Assembly: GCF_002368115.1 (NCBI RefSeq)
Contig: NZ_AP018316.1
Span: 1,465,431-1,519,110, forward strand
Direction: 5' to 3'
Source of the DNA: Dolichospermum compactum NIES-806
GTDB taxonomy: Bacteria; Cyanobacteriota; Cyanobacteriia; Cyanobacteriales; Nostocaceae
Length of the DNA stretch: 53,680 nt
Shown piece after piece: positions 30,472 through 39,570 of this stretch (position 1 is the first letter of the stretch; each line of letters begins with the position of its first letter). The position numbers and the translations under genes were made by a program. Under the pieces are notes generated by a model. That model saw nothing but the letters and a program-made list of their open reading frames with translations, was not told the origin of the DNA and made no database searches.

Positions 30472-32637
30472 CTAATTTATGCCGGCAGACCGTAAAGCCA
30501 TAGACATAATTGTTTTTTGAGAATTGGCTTCTGGACAGTTATCACCTGGGCATCTTTGGATATAATTGCCATCAGGTTGTAATTCCCAAGCATGACGATT
30601 ATCTGCTAACATAATCCCTAAGATTTCTTGTAGATCTTTGGCAATTTCTTGGTCTTTGATGGGGGTAATAACTTCGACGCGACGATCTAAGTTACGCCGC
30701 ATCCAGTCTGCGCTGCCGATATATATTTCTTCTTGGTTATTGTTGTAGAAGTAATATATGCGGGAGTGTTCTAAAAATCGACCGATGATGCTGATAACGC
30801 GAATGTTGTCACTGAGATTGGGTAGTCCGGGACGCAAACAACATATTCCCCGAATAATCAGGTCTATTTGGACTCCAGCGCGGGAGGCTTCGTAGAGGGC
30901 AACTATTATTTGTGGGTCAACTAGGGCGTTCATTTTGGCAACTATGCGACCGGAAAATCCGTTTTGCACGTTGTCAATTTCCCGTTTAATTAGTTCGAGA
31001 AAGCGATCGCGCATATTCACAGGTGCTACCATAATTTCTCGATAGGATTTTTGGCGAGAGTAGCCTGTTAAGAAGTTAAACACATCTGTTAAGTCTGCGC
31101 CTAATTCTTCTCGACAACTAAATAAGCCTAAATCTGTATAGAGTCGTGCGGTTTTGGGGTTGTAATTCCCGGTTCCAATGTGGACATAACGGCGCATTCT
31201 GTCTTTTTCTCGTCGCACTACCAAGACGATTTTGCTATGGGTTTTCAAACCGACTAAACCATAGACGACATGAACGCCAACTCTTTCTAAACGTCTAGCC
31301 CAATAAATGTTATTCTCTTCATCAAATCGGGCTTTTAGTTCGACTAGCACGGAAACTTGTTTACCATTTTCTGCTGCTGCAATTAAAGCATTAACTATGG
31401 GTGAGTCTCCAGAAGTCCGGTAGAGAGTCATTTTGATGGCTAGGACGTTGGGATCATGGGCAGCACTAGTAATAAAGCGTACTACTGTACCAGAGAAGGA
31501 TTGATAGGGATGATGAACTAGCAAATCTTTTTCTCGAATTACGGCAAAAAAGTCTTTTCCTTCTTCTGGTTCGAGAACATCAGCATCAGTACAGGGTTCT
31601 CTGAGTCGTTGTAAGCGGGAAGGAACGACGGATTGACGGGGGCGATCTTTAAGTTCTGGTAGTGGTAGTGCCAGAAAATACATTAAATCCCGTAGTGCCA
31701 ACAGACCATCAACTTCATAAATATCGCTTTCAGTGAGTCCCAAATCTTCTAAGAGACGGGAACGGACTAATGCAGGGGTTTGGGAGCGAATTTCTAACCT
31801 GACGGTATTCCCACCCATGCGGCGTTTACGAAGTTCCTGTTCAATGGCTAATAACAGGTCGTCGGCTTCATCTTCTTCTAATTCCAGATCAGCATCGCGG
31901 GTAATGCGGAAGGGATGATATTCTTGGATACTCATACCGGGAAAGAGAGATTCTAGGTTATGAGCGATCGCTTGTTCTAAGGGAATCCCTGACCAGGTAG
32001 CAATTTTCCCATTGTCTTGGACTCTCAACTCTGGAGGTAATGGCAAAAATCTTGGTAAAACTTGAGGAACTTTAACTCTGGCAAAAAACTCCTCTTCTGT
32101 ATCAGGATTTTTGACCACCACTGCTAGATTTAAACTGAGATTGGAAATGTGAGGAAAGGGATGACTAGGATCAACAGCAAGAGGAGTCAGAACTGGAAAA
32201 ATCTGCTCTTCAAAATAGTTATCTAGATAACTTCGCTGTTTTGAGTTCAATTCTATGTAATCCAGGATATAGATTCCCTGTTGGACTAAAAGTGGTTGCA
32301 GCGCTTCCTCAAATTCCGCATTGTGTTTTTTGAGTTGAGGATTCAAATGCAAACGAATATCATCTAGTTGTTTCTGTGGTGTCCGTCCATCAGGACTTAA
32401 TAAATTAACAGTGGCTTCCACCTGTTGCTTTAAACCTGCGACTCGTACCATAAAAAACTCATCCAAATTGGAACTAAAAATGGCTAAAAATTTCAGCCTT
32501 TCCAACAGAGGAGTTCTGGGATCACAAGCCTCATGTAAGACCCGATTATTAAATTCTAGCCAACTTAACTCACGGTTGATGTAGTATTGTGGATCACTCA
32601 GATTCATGGAAGCAGAATTCTTTTTTGGTTTCGCCAT
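30472..32637 (-). CDS. ppk1: Polyphosphate kinase 1
   Basis: A 721-residue enzyme that reversibly makes polyphosphate from ATP. The four PPK1 domains are present in order: N domain (YINRELSWLEFNNRVLHEAC), head domain (about 115-325), and the two phospholipase-D-like catalytic domains, with YVHIGTGNYNPKTARLYTDL carrying the phosphorylated His and LEHSRIYYFYNN the second His. A 721-residue length is typical. GGTG close to ATG at 32637 favours this start over an in-frame GTG two codons earlier. Its upstream region is shared with the divergent gene at 32826. Confidence 0.96.
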   Translation of the reverse strand: MAKPKKNSASMNLSDPQYYINRELSWLEFNNRVLHEACDPRTPLLERLKFLAIFSSNLDEFFMVRVAGLKQQVEATVNLLSPDGRTPQKQLDDIRLHLNPQLKKHNAEFEEALQPLLVQQGIYILDYIELNSKQRSYLDNYFEEQIFPVLTPLAVDPSHPFPHISNLSLNLAVVVKNPDTEEEFFARVKVPQVLPRFLPLPPELRVQDNGKIATWSGIPLEQAIAHNLESLFPGMSIQEYHPFRITRDADLELEEDEADDLLLAIEQELRKRRMGGNTVRLEIRSQTPALVRSRLLEDLGLTESDIYEVDGLLALRDLMYFLALPLPELKDRPRQSVVPSRLQRLREPCTDADVLEPEEGKDFFAVIREKDLLVHHPYQSFSGTVVRFITSAAHDPNVLAIKMTLYRTSGDSPIVNALIAAAENGKQVSVLVELKARFDEENNIYWARRLERVGVHVVYGLVGLKTHSKIVLVVRREKDRMRRYVHIGTGNYNPKTARLYTDLGLFSCREELGADLTDVFNFLTGYSRQKSYREIMVAPVNMRDRFLELIKREIDNVQNGFSGRIVAKMNALVDPQIIVALYEASRAGVQIDLIIRGICCLRPGLPNLSDNIRVISIIGRFLEHSRIYYFYNNNQEEIYIGSADWMRRNLDRRVEVITPIKDQEIAKDLQEILGIMLADNRHAWELQPDGNYIQRCPGDNCPEANSQKTIMSMALRSAGIN

Positions 32638-32825
32638 AATCACCTAGATATAGGTAGACATTGTTTATAGAGCGTGAATATCAATATCTTAATTGCTACT
32701 GCATAGATTTTTACACTTCTTGATCTAGAAACCTGATTAAGTTTTTTAATTTGATATTTTTAGATAAAATCTTTTAGTTAAAGTGTTTCAATAGAAACAG
32801 AGTAATTGATTAAATAATATCAAAC

Positions 32826-33290
32826 ATGGATGGGAACCATGAAATCATATTCAGCTTATTTTTTCGCACGGAAGATTTTGATATAGCACAAGCCGGTTTT
32901 AGTAAAATAGTTCCCATTGTAGACTCATCCTGGCTGTTGTGTGATTTTTGCAAAGACGACTATCCTCCAGAGGATGAGGTTCTTTGGGGACAAGAATCCA
33001 TCACTGAATTTAAATCACCAGAACTACGGGAGATCATTTTTGTCTATGGAGATACCTCGGTTGATGGGTTCGTTTATGAACATAGGCTTAATGGGGTATT
33101 AGTGCGTAAGTTGGTATGGTTTCCATTACTTAATGATGATTATTGGGAATCTGGTTGGTTGTGTGTTGAGGGTGAATCAGAAGACTGGGAAAAAGCCTTG
33201 TTTACTTCAGAAAGTCGGGAACGATTCATGGGGTATGCGCGGGAAAGATACGCAAATGAAGGAAAGGAAACTGATTTCCCGTCCCGATAA
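32826..33290 (+). CDS. Hypothetical protein, unrecognised
   Basis: A 154-residue acidic, tryptophan-rich protein (IFSLFFRTEDFDIAQAGFSK; WLLCDFCKDDYPPEDEVLWG; LVWFPLLNDDYWESGWLCVE). C-x2-C at about residues 39-42 might bind metal. The alternation of aromatic and acidic residues with no signal or membrane segment suggests a small globular cytosolic protein. It lies 37 bp before the histidine kinase in the same orientation and may be co-transcribed. I do not recognise the family. Confidence 0.65.
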   Translation: MDGNHEIIFSLFFRTEDFDIAQAGFSKIVPIVDSSWLLCDFCKDDYPPEDEVLWGQESITEFKSPELREIIFVYGDTSVDGFVYEHRLNGVLVRKLVWFPLLNDDYWESGWLCVEGESEDWEKALFTSESRERFMGYARERYANEGKETDFPSR

Positions 33291-33327
33291 ACTGAAATTC
33301 AAGAAGTAATGACTGGTTATTAATTTT

Positions 33328-34761
33328 ATGTCTATTTACCTGTTTCAAGCTACTCGTCGCCGGTTGGCAATTTGGTACACGGCTATAACGGCAATTTTAC
33401 TATTATTATTTGCTAGTGGAGTATATTTATATGTTCGCAGTACATTAGTTGAGCGAATTGACGATACATTGTATCATGTTGTGGAAGTTGTCGAGCGTTC
33501 TTTAGTAATTGAACCGATAAAATTTCAACCGATTCAATTACGAGTAAATGTAGAAGCTAGTTTTCCTAATAAGTCTGAAAGTGCTGAAGATGATCGGATT
33601 GATTTAGAGTGGTTTAGTCCTAATGGTAAATTACTGTGGTCAACTTTTTCGGAAAAATTAGATATTCCTATTCATACTCATCATACAGGTGAAACTGTGC
33701 GAATAGAGGGCATGGGAGGATGGGGAGAATCTGCACAGTTATTTAGACAAGTGACAAAAAGGATAGAAGTAGGAAGACAGATTTTAGGTTATTTACGAGT
33801 TAGTCATCCTTGGTTTGAGGTAACAAAACCTAGTCGGGAATTAATTTTTGATTTGGCTTTAGGTATTATTTTAATGGTATTCTCAGTGGCTGCCAGTGGT
33901 TGGTTTTTATCAGGTAAGGCTATGGAACCTGTGCGAGAATCTTATCAACGCTTAAAACAATTTACTGCTGATGCTTCTCATGAATTAAGAAGTCCGATTG
34001 CTTTAATTCAAACTAATGTGCAAATTGCTTTGGCTGATTTGGATGCAGGGGAAGAAGAAAAAAATACGGTTCAATATAAACAACAATTAAAGGTAGTAGA
34101 AAGACTTACTCAAAGATTGGGTAAGTTAGTTAATGATTTGCTATTTTTGGCTAGACAAGATAGTGGTATTAATATAGATTTATTTTCATCTTGTCCTCTT
34201 GATGCTTTGTTGATGGAAGTTGTAGAAGAACAACAATTTGTAGCTAGAGAAAAACAAATTAATCTAGGTTTGAATTTAGTTGATTCTGCGTTGACGGAAG
34301 TTAATCCAGAATTATTAGAAAATTGGTTTAGTCTGACGGGGAATTGGGAGCAATTAGTCAGGTTATTTACAAATTTGATTGGTAATGCTTTGCAATATAC
34401 TCCACCCCAAGGAGTCATAAAAGTGGAGTTAGAAAGAATAGAGGGGATAAATCGAGTTACAGGAAGGCGTTACACTAATTCTCATTTACAAGTAAAAGTT
34501 AGTGATACTGGCACTGGTATTCCTGCGGACGCGCTACCAAAATTATTTGACCGCTTTTATCGAGTTGATCCGGCACGAACTTATAGAGGTGGGAAAACGG
34601 CTACAGCCACAACTACTGGTTCAGGATTAGGATTAGCGATCGCTCAAGCCATTATCGAGCATCATCAAGGACAAATTCAAGTAACTAGCAATCTGGGGGA
34701 AGGTACTACTTTCACCGTTATTTTGCCAATTTTGTCCCAGGAGTTAGGAGTTAAGAGTTAG
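33328..34761 (+). CDS. Membrane sensor histidine kinase
   Basis: A 477-residue kinase. Two membrane segments (about 16-36, YTAITAILLLLFASGVYLYV; 171-192, LIFDLALGIILMVFSVAASG) enclose an extracytoplasmic sensor of about 135 residues. There is a short linker, then the H-box FTADASHELRSPIALIQTNV, N-box NLIGNALQYTPP, G1 DTGTGIP, and G2 TGSGLGLAIAQAI. The layout resembles RppB-type kinases, but no response regulator is next to it, so the partner is unknown. The last residues, QELGVKS, and the stop come from TTAGGAG heptads (34739-34780), so the C-terminus has been altered by repeat invasion. Confidence 0.88.
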   Translation: MSIYLFQATRRRLAIWYTAITAILLLLFASGVYLYVRSTLVERIDDTLYHVVEVVERSLVIEPIKFQPIQLRVNVEASFPNKSESAEDDRIDLEWFSPNGKLLWSTFSEKLDIPIHTHHTGETVRIEGMGGWGESAQLFRQVTKRIEVGRQILGYLRVSHPWFEVTKPSRELIFDLALGIILMVFSVAASGWFLSGKAMEPVRESYQRLKQFTADASHELRSPIALIQTNVQIALADLDAGEEEKNTVQYKQQLKVVERLTQRLGKLVNDLLFLARQDSGINIDLFSSCPLDALLMEVVEEQQFVAREKQINLGLNLVDSALTEVNPELLENWFSLTGNWEQLVRLFTNLIGNALQYTPPQGVIKVELERIEGINRVTGRRYTNSHLQVKVSDTGTGIPADALPKLFDRFYRVDPARTYRGGKTATATTTGSGLGLAIAQAIIEHHQGQIQVTSNLGEGTTFTVILPILSQELGVKS

Positions 34762-34780
34762 GAGTTAGGAGTTAGGAGTT
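34735..34780. repeat. TTAGGAG heptad repeat
   Basis: Five to six near-perfect TTAGGAG heptads start inside the last codons of the histidine kinase gene and run past its stop. The same motif is found near 52243-52262. They are followed at 34800-34827 by CAATGAC heptads. Confidence 0.85.
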
Positions 34781-34910
34781 CGGAGGAAGAATAAAATTAC
34801 CCAATGACCAATGACCAATGACTAATGAACAACCTATCTGATTTTGTTAAGCTATCTTAAGCGAAAGCGTTAGCGATAAGATTCCAATATTCGGACTAGA
34901 AGGTAGTAGT

Positions 34911-35771
34911 GTGCCAAAATATATTCGGTTGATTTCTCTTTTGGTAGCAATCAGTTTATGGAGTTTGCCAAAAGCTGCTCATGCTCAGGCATTCATTCCG
35001 CATACAGTACAAATTGATAATGCTCAGTTAGAGAAACAGGGCTTGAACTTAGCCCAGGAAGCGGCTCAATTAGCGCAGTTTCAGCAGCTTGAACCAGCCC
35101 TACTGAGAGCGCAATTAGCTGCGAAATTAGCCCCGAAAAATGACAAAGTATGGTGGCTACTGGGAAGTTTACATTTACAAAATCGAGACTTTGATCAAGC
35201 AGTTATCTCCTTGAACAAAGCCCAAACCATTAACCCTAAAAATCCTGAAGTGCTGTTTGCATTGGGTTCAGCCAAATTTCAAAAAAAAGATTACCAAGGA
35301 GCTATCAGCCATTATCAAGCGGGTTTGAAATTAAAACCCAATTATTCTGGGGGGTTGTTTGATTTGGGTAATGCTTACTTTATGTTACAGAAATTCCCAG
35401 AGGCGATCGCTCAATTTAATTTAGCAGTTAACCAAGATAAAAAGTTTTGGCCAGCAATTAACAATATTGGTTTAATCAAATACGAACAAGGCGACATTCC
35501 GGGCGCAATTCAGCAATGGCAAACAGCAGTTAGTATTGACAAAAAAGCCGCAGAACCTTTACTAGCTTTAGCCGTAGCATCCTATTATCAGGGCGATAAA
35601 CGAAAAAGTTTAGAAATGGGAGTATCCGCACTCCGCATAGATTCCCGTTATGCCAATTTAGATTTTCTCAAAGAAAACCTATGGGGCGATCGCCTACTTG
35701 CAGACACCAAAAAATTCTTAGAAATACCAGAAATTAAATCAGCCTCACAGCCAAAGGAGGAAATACCCTAA
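34911..35771 (+). CDS. Exported TPR-repeat protein
   Basis: A 286-residue protein starting at GTG. Signal peptide: residues 1-25 (LISLLVAISLWSL, cleavage after AHA|Q). Behind it are about five or six TPR units (for example VWWLLGSLHLQNRDFDQAVI; VLFALGSAKFQKKDYQGAIS; GLFDLGNAYFMLQKFPEAIA; AINNIGLIKYEQGDIPGAIQ), a scaffold for protein contacts. The location should be the periplasm or thylakoid lumen. The partner is unknown. A GGGGGCA heptad tract follows the stop. Confidence 0.85.
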   Translation: MPKYIRLISLLVAISLWSLPKAAHAQAFIPHTVQIDNAQLEKQGLNLAQEAAQLAQFQQLEPALLRAQLAAKLAPKNDKVWWLLGSLHLQNRDFDQAVISLNKAQTINPKNPEVLFALGSAKFQKKDYQGAISHYQAGLKLKPNYSGGLFDLGNAYFMLQKFPEAIAQFNLAVNQDKKFWPAINNIGLIKYEQGDIPGAIQQWQTAVSIDKKAAEPLLALAVASYYQGDKRKSLEMGVSALRIDSRYANLDFLKENLWGDRLLADTKKFLEIPEIKSASQPKEEIP

Positions 35772-35773
35772 TA

Positions 35774-35802
35774 GGGGGCAGGGGGCAGGGAGCAGGGGGA
35801 AA
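35774..35802. repeat. GGGGGCA heptad repeat
   Basis: Three to four GGGGGCA/GGGAGCA heptads stand between the TPR gene and the convergent receiver gene. Confidence 0.75.
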
Positions 35803-35842
35803 GAATTTGCCAATGACCGATAACCAATGATTAATTACCCAA

Positions 35843-36241
35843 CTATCCTTGTGGCAAAAGAGCCATAATTTGGTCAATAAACAGTTGGTGATCAACCACA
35901 GGCTTAGAAATATAACCATCAGCACCACTTTGGTTCAAAAAATTCTCCCGATCGCCTTCCATCGCGTGTGCTGTTACTAAAATCACCGGTAAATTAGCTG
36001 TTTGTGGGTCAGACTTTAACATTTGTGTAATTTTGATCCCATCAACAGACTTACCTTGGTATACACTATGTGATAGGGACACATCCATCAAAATCAGGTC
36101 AATTTCATGGGATTGAGCTATTTTCATCACCTCATCTACATCTTCTGTATGTTTTACCTCCAACCCCCCACGTTTACTCAGTATTTTAGAAAAAACACGA
36201 GCATTAATTAAATCATCTTCAACAATTAGAACAGTTTTCAT
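35843..36241 (-). CDS. Response regulator receiver (DivK-like)
   Basis: A 132-residue single-domain receiver: TVLIVEDDLINARVFSKIL (acidic pair), LILMDVSL (phospho-Asp), VILVTAHAM (Thr) and GYISKPV (Lys). The beginning VEDDxxNxxxF is like DivK/PleD receivers. No output domain follows. It is convergent with the TPR gene and divergent from the topoisomerase gene. Confidence 0.88.
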   Translation of the reverse strand: MKTVLIVEDDLINARVFSKILSKRGGLEVKHTEDVDEVMKIAQSHEIDLILMDVSLSHSVYQGKSVDGIKITQMLKSDPQTANLPVILVTAHAMEGDRENFLNQSGADGYISKPVVDHQLFIDQIMALLPQG

Positions 36242-36459
36242 GAGATTTCATACTAAATAGGGCTAACATCTGATCAACATCTATTGTATTTTTAATAATC
36301 CATAAGCATAGATCACATCAAAAATAATACTACTGCTTTTTCTCATCATGAGTATCAAGATTATGTGAGTATTTCTATTTGATCATCCGTTATGCTGTAA
36401 TTTTAGAGCGTGTTATCTTCTAGCGGCTGTTGTGTAGTGAAAATTCAGGGAAAAACCTC

Positions 36460-38982
36460 ATGGCAAAACAGTTAAACCTTCTCTCCAAGGGACAGGTCAT
36501 CACCACCGCCCTGCACACCGAAATGCAACGGTCATACCTAGAATATGCCATGAGTGTGATTGTGGGGCGAGCCTTACCAGACGTTCGAGATGGATTAAAA
36601 CCAGTACATAGGCGCATCTTATATGCTATGCACGAACTGGGTTTAACACCAGATCGACCTTATCGAAAATGCGCCCGTGTGGTGGGAGATGTTCTCGGTA
36701 AATATCATCCTCACGGCGATCAATCAGTTTATGATGCCTTAGTTCGGTTAGTCCAAAACTTTTCCAGCCGTTATCCCCTACTTGGTGGACATGGTAACTT
36801 TGGTAGCGTGGATAATGATCCACCGGCAGCCATGCGTTACACAGAAACCCGTCTTGCACCTGTAGGACATGAAGGAATGCTGGCGGAAATTGCCGAAGAG
36901 ACTGTGGAGTTTACTGGCAATTTCGACAATTCTCAACAAGAACCAACCGTACTCCCCGCTCAATTACCATTTTTGTTACTGAATGGTTGTGCGGGAATTG
37001 CTGTCGGTATGGCGACAAATATTCCCCCCCACAATTTGGGAGAAATCGTTGATGGCTTAATTGCCTTAATTGACAACCCAGATTTAACCGATGATAAATT
37101 ATTTCAATTAATTCCCGGTCCAGACTTTCCTACTGGTGGGGAAATTGTTGATCATGGTGGTATTAAAGAAGCTTATACCACTGGTAAAGGTGGTATTGTC
37201 ATGCGCGGTATCGTCACAATGGAAGAAATTCCCGCCACGAGGGGAACTAAACGCCGCACAGCATTAATAGTCACAGAACTGCCCTTTCAAGTTAATAAAG
37301 CTGGATGGATTGAAAAAATCGCCGATTTAGTCAATCAAGGTCGGTTACACGGAATTTCTGACATTCGAGATGAGAGTGACAGGGAGGGAATGCGCGTAGT
37401 TATTGAACTCAAACGCGATACTAATCCCCAAGAACTACTCCAGCATTTGTATCACCAAACAGCTTTACAAACCACCTTTGGCGCGATTCTCTTAGCTATA
37501 GTTGATGGACAACCCCGTCAATTAACATTACGGCAACTATTACAGGAATTTCTCAAGTTCCGAGAACATACCCTCAATCGTCGCTACAGTTACGAATTAG
37601 GAAAAGCCGAAAATCGGGTAAATATCCTAGCAGGATTGTTAAAAGCCTTAGCAAATCTAGATGATGTTATCGCTATATTACGACAAGCCCCCGATGGCAG
37701 TACAGCCAAGATGACACTTTGTACCCGCTTAGATTTAACTGAAGTCCAAGCAGATGCCATTTTGTCTATGCCATTACGTCGTCTCACTGGTTTAGAACAG
37801 CAAAACTTACAACAGGAATTTGACCAACTTAATCAGGAAATTACCCGATTGCAGACATTGTTGGAAGATAGACGGGAATTACTCAAAGCCCTGAAAAAAG
37901 ATTTGCGAACTCTCAAACGGAAATATAATGATCCTCGACGGACAAAAATAGTTCACACTACAGAAAAACAAGTTTCTGAAGATAAAGGTAAGGCTAAACA
38001 ACCAAAAGCAGTAGCCGCAGCAGAAAATTCTCCAGCAAAAATCCCCACTCCTATACCGGAACAACCCCCAGAAGAAACCATTTTAGAAGTTACTCAACGG
38101 GGTTATATCCGGCGGATTTCCCCCAACAGTAAAAAAACAAAAGGGGAAAATGGGTTGCTGGATCATGATTTCCTGATCCAAACTGAATTAACTAATACTC
38201 ACAAAGACCTGTTAATCCTCACCAGCGGTGGTAAAGTCTACCCGATTACGGTGGGAGATATTCCCCTAACTACTGGACGTTCAGCGCGAGGAACGCCATT
38301 GATTACGATGCTTACCAGTACCGCCCAAGGTAACACGGAAGGTATCATTACCCGGTTTTTGCTGCCAGAAAAACCCGAAACGTTGGAAATGGTTTTGTTA
38401 ACTAAGGAAGGACGGATTAAACGCTTATCTTTATCGGAATTTGTGAATCTCTCACGGCGCGGAATTACAATTTTGAAGCTTAAAGACAAGGACGAATTGG
38501 CGTTTACCCAATTCCTCAGCAGCGGAGAACATTTAATTTTAGCGAGTTCTAGCGGTAGGCTACTCAGGTTTCCGGTTAATGATGAACAATTACCGATTAT
38601 GGGTCGGGCTGCGATGGGCTTGCAAGCTTTCCGCCTTTTGAAAAATCAGCAGATGGTTGGTTGTGTCAATGTCAGCAAATATAACCAATTATTGTTAGTG
38701 ACTGAGGAAGGATATGGCAAAATTATGGCTGCAAATCAATTGAGGGCGGCGAATCGGGGGGATTTAGGCATACAACTTTTGAAATTTAATAATAAAACGG
38801 ACAATTTAGCGGCTATGGTTCCCGCAAAACCAGGTTCAGAGGTCGCATTATTAACAAATAAGGAGCGAGTAATTCGCGTATCGGTAGATGCAGTTCCTAA
38901 TCTCAATAAAGATAGTAAGGGTGAAAGTATTTGTCAACTCAACAGGGATGAGAGGATTGTCAGTGTGGTGGAAGTAGAGTAG
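36460..38982 (+). CDS. Type II topoisomerase A subunit (GyrA/ParC type)
   Basis: An 840-residue subunit that cuts and rejoins DNA. The winged-helix region DGLKPVHRRILYAMHELGL, quinolone-pocket segment GKYHPHGDQSVYDALVRLVQ and the active-site tyrosine in AAMRYTETRL (Tyr127) are intact. The tail from about residue 545 shows degenerate beta-pinwheel blades. The GyrA-box consensus QRRGGKG is not seen; where the first blade should carry it the protein reads TQRGYIRRISPNSKKTKGEN. Between core and tail is a Lys/Pro-rich linker. Cyanobacteria often have two A-type genes; this may be the second, so I give no symbol. The start is ATG 36460; a longer frame from TTG 36430 is less likely. Confidence 0.9.
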   Translation: MAKQLNLLSKGQVITTALHTEMQRSYLEYAMSVIVGRALPDVRDGLKPVHRRILYAMHELGLTPDRPYRKCARVVGDVLGKYHPHGDQSVYDALVRLVQNFSSRYPLLGGHGNFGSVDNDPPAAMRYTETRLAPVGHEGMLAEIAEETVEFTGNFDNSQQEPTVLPAQLPFLLLNGCAGIAVGMATNIPPHNLGEIVDGLIALIDNPDLTDDKLFQLIPGPDFPTGGEIVDHGGIKEAYTTGKGGIVMRGIVTMEEIPATRGTKRRTALIVTELPFQVNKAGWIEKIADLVNQGRLHGISDIRDESDREGMRVVIELKRDTNPQELLQHLYHQTALQTTFGAILLAIVDGQPRQLTLRQLLQEFLKFREHTLNRRYSYELGKAENRVNILAGLLKALANLDDVIAILRQAPDGSTAKMTLCTRLDLTEVQADAILSMPLRRLTGLEQQNLQQEFDQLNQEITRLQTLLEDRRELLKALKKDLRTLKRKYNDPRRTKIVHTTEKQVSEDKGKAKQPKAVAAAENSPAKIPTPIPEQPPEETILEVTQRGYIRRISPNSKKTKGENGLLDHDFLIQTELTNTHKDLLILTSGGKVYPITVGDIPLTTGRSARGTPLITMLTSTAQGNTEGIITRFLLPEKPETLEMVLLTKEGRIKRLSLSEFVNLSRRGITILKLKDKDELAFTQFLSSGEHLILASSSGRLLRFPVNDEQLPIMGRAAMGLQAFRLLKNQQMVGCVNVSKYNQLLLVTEEGYGKIMAANQLRAANRGDLGIQLLKFNNKTDNLAAMVPAKPGSEVALLTNKERVIRVSVDAVPNLNKDSKGESICQLNRDERIVSVVEVE

Positions 38983-39014
38983 GGTTTTGACTGAGATATA
39001 AGAAACCCACCCCC

Positions 39015-39044
39015 AACCCCCTCCCCGCAAGCGAGGAGGGGGTT
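39015..39044 (+). repeat. AACCCCCTCC hairpin after the topoisomerase gene
   Basis: A perfect 10-bp stem AACCCCCTCC/GGAGGGGGTT with loop CCGCAAGCGA. The same loop and stem motif is seen near 15806 and 18978. It may work as a transcription end but is followed by ATGATC, not a U-run. Confidence 0.6.
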
Positions 39045-39131
39045 ATGATCTAATTTATAGGAATCAGATTTGATTTTCCTATCTCTTACAGACAGAGTAA
39101 CGCATCCTACAATACTCTTCTTCCTTGTTCT

Positions 39132-39329
39132 TTTAACCTACCTTCCGCACCCTAAACTGTCACACAACGAAAATTAGTCGTTTGGAGATTTGGTTTTAGC
39201 GAACTGCTTGCAGCAGCGCTTCGCTATCGCCTACCAATATTTCTTGGTTTTGGTACAAAATACAACATTAAATGGGGATAAAAATCAGAAAAAACCGATT
39301 GTGACACCGGGGGGTGCGGAATGTGGGAT
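39132..39329 (+). repeat. MITE-C copy 2
   Basis: A ~198-bp element nearly identical to the reverse complement of 15382-15579. Ends TTCCGCACC (39143) and GGTGCGGAA (39313-39321) are inverted, with 8-11 further shared bases on each side. Its right end is joined directly to the HigA-like remnant, creating a chimaeric open frame from 39190 that is not a real gene. Confidence 0.8.
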
Positions 39330-39330
39330 A

Positions 39331-39426
39331 AAAGCTATTTTAAACAAAGAAAAAGCATTAACTTTAAATCAAATTCAACAATTAGCAGAACGTTTTCATG
39401 TAAACATTAAAGTCTTTTTAAATTAG
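39331..39426 (+). pseudogene. HigA-like antitoxin C-terminal remnant
   Basis: The 31 codons after MITE-C read KAILNKEKALTLNQIQQLAE then RFHVNIKVFLN, which fits the end of HigA-type helix-turn-helix antitoxins (FLNGKRxLTLxQIxKLAxFFHVxPxVFL). The rest of the gene, including most of the DNA-binding motif, is missing where the MITE begins. No HigB toxin is seen on either side. Confidence 0.6.
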
Positions 39427-39570
39427 CATCCAAGTTATTAGACTAGGGCATAAACTCGATTCGTGGTACAGTAGAAATATCATAAACTCAAGAGCGATCG
39501 CTCATTGAAGTTCTCCAAAAGAGGTGATTGGTAATTGGTGATTTTCCCCTATCCCATATCACCCTAATTA
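39427..39570. other. Short spacer with HIP1 and repeats
   Basis: Holds GAGCGATCGC (HIP1-like, about 39493) and a GGTAATTGGTGATT heptad-type tract. Nothing else stands out. Confidence 0.3.

Noticed and set aside
32644..32825. Pho boxes upstream of ppk1
   Set aside because: CTTAAT-like strings occur, but not as correctly spaced direct repeats; the region is simply AT-rich.
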